Origin: Actinomycetes bacterium
GTDB taxonomy: Bacteria > Actinomycetota > Acidimicrobiia > UBA5794
Reading direction: 5' to 3'
NCBI GenBank assembly: GCA_030598305.1
Contig: JAUVQC010000041.1
Span: forward strand, 1 to 8,828
Length of the DNA: 8,828 nucleotides
Part shown: piece after piece, positions 5,206-8,828 of the stretch
How the letters are laid out: each line of letters opens with the position of its first letter
Position numbering within the stretch: position 1 is the stretch's first letter
Program-made: the position numbers and the translations under genes
The notes under the pieces: generated by a model
What the model was told of the DNA's origin: nothing
The model's database searches: none
The model's input: only the letters and a program-made list of their open reading frames with translations

Positions 5206-7927
5206 CGTATCGGTACGCCGATTCTGTTGGCTTGAGAGGGCGATCGAAGTGGAGGGGGCGGCGGAGGTCTCCGGGACCGGGACCGGGTTTCGTCATCGAA
5301 AGCCATTCCTTGTAGATCTCGTGACTCCTGTTCGTGTCGACCACGACGTCGCCGTACTGGTCGCCCGGCTCTGGTTTCACAAGTCGCACACGCTGGTGCC
5401 ACGCATGCATTCCTGAGATCGGATCAGGGTGGACAGGGAATGCCAGGTTCTGGTTGACCCCCGGGTCCTTCCACCAGATGCGCTCGGAGTCAGGGTCATC
5501 GGAGGTGAATGGCTCGATGCCGCCCAGCTGTCTGAGCCGCCACTTGCCCTCACCAAGCTGCTCGACATCGACGAGTCCTGATGACCATCGGTCATTCCCG
5601 CTCTCTTTGTCCTGACGCCACCGACCGAGGTGGTGCGATGCCGCCACGACTCCAGGCCGGATCCCCTCGGTCGCCCACACGCGCATGACGAAGTGGCCCG
5701 AGTCGGTCTCGATTCGCACCATGTCCGTCGTCTCGAATCCAAGCTTCTCTGCATCGAGGTTGTTCATCCACAGCGGGTGGCCGTGGCTGATCTCATAGAG
5801 GTACTTCGCGTTGCCAGAGCGCGTATGGATCAGTGTCGGCAGGCGGAAGATCGGAAGCAGGATGCGCTCGGTGCCCTCCATGTCCATGTCCCGCCAATAC
5901 ACATGCGTCTTCTGATAGCCGGGGACGGTTTCGTCGTGCCAACCCCAGTCGTCCATTGTCTTGGAGTAGTACTCGAGCTTCCCAGAAGGTGTCTTGAATC
6001 CCTGACGCATCACGCCTTCGATATCCACACCACCGTTTTGTGTCTCACGTTCGTTGACCCGATACACGTCTCGTTCAACCTCGACCGCGCCGTACTTGCG
6101 CATGTAGCTGAGCGGTGAGAGCCCCTCGGCAGCCGCTTTGTCCGGCAGGCCCGGAACCGAGTTCTCGAACATCCATCCGTAGTACTCGTCGACGGATACG
6201 GGCCGCTCCGGATCATTGGGTGATTCGAACCACTTCCGAATCCCCATCGAGCCATCCGGGTCGATCTTCCACGACAGGTCGATCCAGAACTCCGTCTCCT
6301 CCCATACCTCACCCGGGTTCGTCTCATAGGTACGTTCGACGGTCTCACCGTCCCGCTCGGCTGCGACGCGAAGTACGGGCTGGCGAAATCCGAGCCACTT
6401 CGCGGCGTGGGTCTCATAGGAGTGCGTGTCATGGCGTTCGGCTGATACGCCCATCGGCAATACGTAGTCCGCGTACCAAGCGGTCTCGGACCAGGTCGGC
6501 GTGAGCGCTACATGCAGCCCGACCTTCTCGGTATCGGTGAGCATCTCGAGCCAGGAGAAGCCATCGGGGTTGGTCCAGATCGGGTTGTAGACACGGGTGA
6601 AGTACACATCGAGCTTGCCGCGTCCCTCCTTGAGGAAGTGGGGGAGCAGGATGCTCATCTCGTGATACGAGAGCGGATACTCCTTGGGCCACAGCAGCTC
6701 GTTCCAGCGCGAGTGGGTCGGAGGCATGTTCCAGTGTGGCGGCTTGAACTTCACCCAACCAGATGGCGATAGCCCACCTTTCGTGCCAACTGATCCTGTG
6801 AGGACGTGGAGGAACTGGAGGGTGCGTGCCCCCTGCCAGCCATGAAGATTGCCCGAGCCGACAGATCGCCACGTGTGGGATGAGAAGGCATGGCCAGCAT
6901 CAGCGATTCCACGGGCCACCGACTCGATCTGGGAGGCTTCAACACCGCATTCATCGGCGGCCCACTCAGGCGTGAAGCTCGCATACTCACCCTTGAGCGC
7001 ATCGATGAACGAATCATATGTTCGTCGTCGATCCGGGTACTTCTCAGCCAGCGAATCCTCCCAGTTGACCCACCGTGCAACGAACTCATGGTCGACAGAA
7101 TCCCACTCGAGAAGGAGCCGGGCGATGGCAAGCAGCATTGCCGGCTCGGTGCCCGGCCAGCACGAGAGCCAGTGGTCGGACATCGATGCAGTGTTCGATA
7201 GCCTCGGATCGACGGTCGCGATCTGCGCACCAGCTTGCTTGGCCTCCATGATCCGCTGTGCATGTGGGTTGAAGTAGTGACCCGTCTCGAGATGGGCCGA
7301 GAGCAGCAGGATGAACCTGGCGTTTGCGAAATCCGCGGATGGTCGGTCGTACCCTGACCACAGCGCGTAGCCGACCCGGGCACTCGAGCTGCAGATGTTC
7401 GTGTGACTGTTGTGCCCATCAACACCCCAGGCCTTGAGGGTGCGGTCCATGAACCCATCCTCACCGGGGCGGCCGACGTGGTACATGATCTCGTCATTGC
7501 GTCCCTCACGGATCGCCGTGCCTATGCGCGTACCGATATCAGTGAGCGCTTCCTCCCACGTGACCCGCTCCCATTCGCCGCTTCCACGTGCACCAATACG
7601 GCGCATCGGATACAGGATTCGTTCGGGGTCATTGACCTGGTTGATCGTTGCCGGTCCCTTGGCACAGTTCCGGCCACGTGATCCGGGGTGCTCCGGGTTG
7701 CCCTCGAACTTCAGTATTTCGCCAGAATCCTTGTCGACGTAGGCGAGGAGACCGCATGCCGATTCACAGTTGAAACAGGTCGTTGGGATGAGCCTGAATC
7801 TGTTCTTGACCTTCTCCGGCCACGCCAGGGCGTCGTACTCCTCCCAGTCGTCCCAACGGTCAGGGGGTGGGAAGTTGGTCAGGTCGGTGCCCTCGGTGAT
7901 CCGTGGAAGCTTGTTGTCTGTTGTCAT
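5171..7927 (-). CDS. Molybdopterin oxidoreductase catalytic subunit (DMSO reductase superfamily, NrfD-linked)
   Basis: A 918-residue Mo/W-bisPGD enzyme, the catalytic subunit of a complex iron-sulfur molybdoenzyme. After an N-terminal extension of about 45 residues, cysteines C51, C54, C58 and C88 (CX2CX3CX29C) bind the FS0 [4Fe-4S] cluster, with K90 in NCAKG beside it. C179 in NICSSSARVG is the likely Mo ligand; Cys rather than Asp points away from the NarG/perchlorate branch and towards the Psr/Phs/Srd/Fdh/Nap branches. The pterin-binding core continues through LETGHYFNPHAQRIMEAKQ, VYNPIWTNPDG and ADYVLPMGVSAERHDTH; the dinucleotide-binding C-terminal domain includes KTPSGKLEYY and ISHGHPLWMNN. 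It is longer than polysulfide or thiosulfate reductases (about 760) and shorter than NarG. No twin-arginine signal is present. It follows the NrfD-type gene by 7 bases, with a GTGAGG ribosome binding site overlapping that stop. The substrate is unknown; selenate, sulfur-compound or other reductase or oxidase roles remain open. Confidence 0.93.
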   Translation of the reverse strand: MTTDNKLPRITEGTDLTNFPPPDRWDDWEEYDALAWPEKVKNRFRLIPTTCFNCESACGLLAYVDKDSGEILKFEGNPEHPGSRGRNCAKGPATINQVNDPERILYPMRRIGARGSGEWERVTWEEALTDIGTRIGTAIREGRNDEIMYHVGRPGEDGFMDRTLKAWGVDGHNSHTNICSSSARVGYALWSGYDRPSADFANARFILLLSAHLETGHYFNPHAQRIMEAKQAGAQIATVDPRLSNTASMSDHWLSCWPGTEPAMLLAIARLLLEWDSVDHEFVARWVNWEDSLAEKYPDRRRTYDSFIDALKGEYASFTPEWAADECGVEASQIESVARGIADAGHAFSSHTWRSVGSGNLHGWQGARTLQFLHVLTGSVGTKGGLSPSGWVKFKPPHWNMPPTHSRWNELLWPKEYPLSYHEMSILLPHFLKEGRGKLDVYFTRVYNPIWTNPDGFSWLEMLTDTEKVGLHVALTPTWSETAWYADYVLPMGVSAERHDTHSYETHAAKWLGFRQPVLRVAAERDGETVERTYETNPGEVWEETEFWIDLSWKIDPDGSMGIRKWFESPNDPERPVSVDEYYGWMFENSVPGLPDKAAAEGLSPLSYMRKYGAVEVERDVYRVNERETQNGGVDIEGVMRQGFKTPSGKLEYYSKTMDDWGWHDETVPGYQKTHVYWRDMDMEGTERILLPIFRLPTLIHTRSGNAKYLYEISHGHPLWMNNLDAEKLGFETTDMVRIETDSGHFVMRVWATEGIRPGVVAASHHLGRWRQDKESGNDRWSSGLVDVEQLGEGKWRLRQLGGIEPFTSDDPDSERIWWKDPGVNQNLAFPVHPDPISGMHAWHQRVRLVKPEPGDQYGDVVVDTNRSHEIYKEWLSMTKPGPGPGDLRRPLHFDRPLKPTESAYRYDSGVSQPGIPD

Positions 7928-7932
7928 ATCAA

Positions 7933-7938
7933 CCTCAC
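7933..7938 (-). promoter_or_regulatory. Ribosome binding site of the molybdoenzyme gene
   Basis: GTGAGG, five bases before the ATG at 7927, overlaps the TGA stop of the NrfD-type gene (7935-7937). It fixes the start and suggests coupled translation of the two subunits. Confidence 0.65.
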
Positions 7939-8828
7939 GTCAACGGAACGCTTTGTCCGGCCTTTACGAATGCATCATCCACAAGCCACACTCCTGCCAT
8001 TGCAGACAGCCCACCGATCGCGCCGATAACGACAGGGGCACCGAACACAACCGCGACACCAGTCACTGCTGGCACGGCAACAGCGAGGATGAGCCCGACC
8101 CTGTACTTCGCTGCGAATGCCCCTTTGGTCATGTGGTGGTGAGCCAACTGCTCTGCGGGATCGTCGTACTCCTCCGGTTCGAGTGCGGAGATCAAGCCGA
8201 GCGCGAGTGAGCCGAGCAGCATCGTGATAGCAAAGGCGAATGTCCCCGTGGGCACGGTGGCCGACGTGAGAGGTGCCTCCTGCAGGGTGAATCCATTGGT
8301 CACCGAGACCATCGATGCGATGAGCGATGCTCCACCCCCTACCGCGAATGCAGCTGCGATCATGTGCCACACCAGCATCTCGTTGCCCCAGAGGACCCGC
8401 CCCTTTGCCTGGGCGAAGAGGAAGGCTGTATATCCGGCTGTTGCCAGACCGGTGATCGCTGACAACCAGATCGTGCCGCGCACCACCCCTGTGCCTCCCG
8501 TGAGTGCGGCAAGGAACCATAGTGCGAACAGAGCCGCCTGTACCGAGAGGATCCACGAACCGCGCACAAGCCACGATTCGGGGTTCCCACGGGTGAGGAG
8601 GTAGAGGAATCGGTCCGGACGTTTGAGGTCGCTGACAAGGAGCAACCCCGTCAGTAGAAGGAACACGCCACCCGTGACCGGGGCTGTCAGCCTCATCCAC
8701 ATCGATTCGATCTGGGCGCCGAAGAGGAGCGCCACTGCGGCGGCGATTGCGATACCAGCGGAGATCGCTTTGGTGAGGAAGTAACTCGAAACTCGCCACC
8801 CCCACGGCATCGGAAAGTCGTTTGCATA
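7935..8828 (-). CDS. NrfD/PsrC-type membrane subunit (5' end outside the window)
   Basis: A polytopic quinone-interacting membrane anchor that would exchange electrons between the quinone pool and an FeS subunit partnered with the downstream molybdoenzyme. The 297 codons present show eight hydrophobic segments: in order, those starting near SYFLTKAISAG, MRLTAPVTGG, WLVRGSWILS, RGTIWLSAIT, NEMLVWHMIA, TGTFAFAITM, YRVGLILAVA and VVIGAIGGLS. Family hallmarks are PWGWRVSSYFLTKAISAG at the first helix, DLKRPDRFLYLLTRGNPESW in the loop after helix two, and AQAKGRVLWGN after helix four. The reading frame stays open through the last base of the window (YANDFP precedes the first ATG at 8810), so that ATG is probably internal and the true start lies outside. 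The next gene upstream is expected to encode a four-cluster ferredoxin-like subunit, as in B-C-A ordered operons. The short gap to the catalytic gene makes one operon very likely. Confidence 0.88.
   Translation of the reverse strand, partial: YANDFPMPWGWRVSSYFLTKAISAGIAIAAAVALLFGAQIESMWMRLTAPVTGGVFLLLTGLLLVSDLKRPDRFLYLLTRGNPESWLVRGSWILSVQAALFALWFLAALTGGTGVVRGTIWLSAITGLATAGYTAFLFAQAKGRVLWGNEMLVWHMIAAAFAVGGGASLIASMVSVTNGFTLQEAPLTSATVPTGTFAFAITMLLGSLALGLISALEPEEYDDPAEQLAHHHMTKGAFAAKYRVGLILAVAVPAVTGVAVVFGAPVVIGAIGGLSAMAGVWLVDDAFVKAGQSVPLT

Noticed and set aside
5220..5227. A third partial copy of the repeat word (ATTCTG near 5220)
   Set aside because: Only six bases match and no inverted partner is present.
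5171..7927. Calling the molybdoenzyme a nitrate reductase because of the YwiC-like and NarL-type neighbours
   Set aside because: The Mo ligand is Cys, not Asp, the partner is NrfD-type rather than NarI, and no Nap-specific features or signal are visible.
8808..8810. ATG at 8810 as the true start of the NrfD-type gene
   Set aside because: The frame is open to the window edge and the ATG sits only a few residues before the first helix, so the gene most likely starts outside.

Overview
This is a GC-rich, tightly packed bacterial window with one complete ATP-type PEP carboxykinase on the + strand. Everything else lies on the - strand. Several features fit a high-GC Gram-positive (actinobacterial) lineage, possibly an under-studied environmental one: GTG/TTG-rich codon use, TANNNT boxes placed right at start codons, an E2 lipoyl motif of the ETAK type, and a selenate/polysulfide-reductase-like NrfD module. 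That placement is inference; no rRNA or marker gene is present to settle it.

Right part (5171-8828): the 3' part of an operon for a membrane-bound molybdenum enzyme. A NrfD-type quinone-interacting membrane subunit, cut by the window edge, is followed after 7 bases by a 918-residue molybdopterin bis(guanine dinucleotide)/[4Fe-4S] catalytic subunit of the DMSO-reductase superfamily. The electron-transfer FeS subunit is expected just outside the window (B-C-A gene order). The substrate cannot be read from the sequence.

Middle (2350-5140): a divergent pair, pckA (+) and a lone lipoyl-bearing 2-oxoacid dehydrogenase E2 acyltransferase (-), sharing an intergenic region of 88 bp. pckA converges on the molybdoenzyme gene. 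A long perfect hairpin separates them and overlaps the last codons of the molybdoenzyme.

Left part (1-2276): a YwiC-like polytopic membrane protein, a second hairpin sharing its outer arm with the first, then a two-TM NarL-type sensor histidine kinase. Its stop codon overlaps (ATGA) the start of a response regulator, of which only the first ten codons are present.

Working together: the molybdoenzyme would move electrons between the quinone pool and an unknown substrate. PckA and E2 sit at the PEP/acyl-CoA node of carbon metabolism. The two-component pair could sense an extracytoplasmic small molecule. A shared regulon is possible but not demonstrated. There is no gene-free stretch longer than about 130 bases, and I saw no tRNA, rRNA, CRISPR array or insertion sequence.
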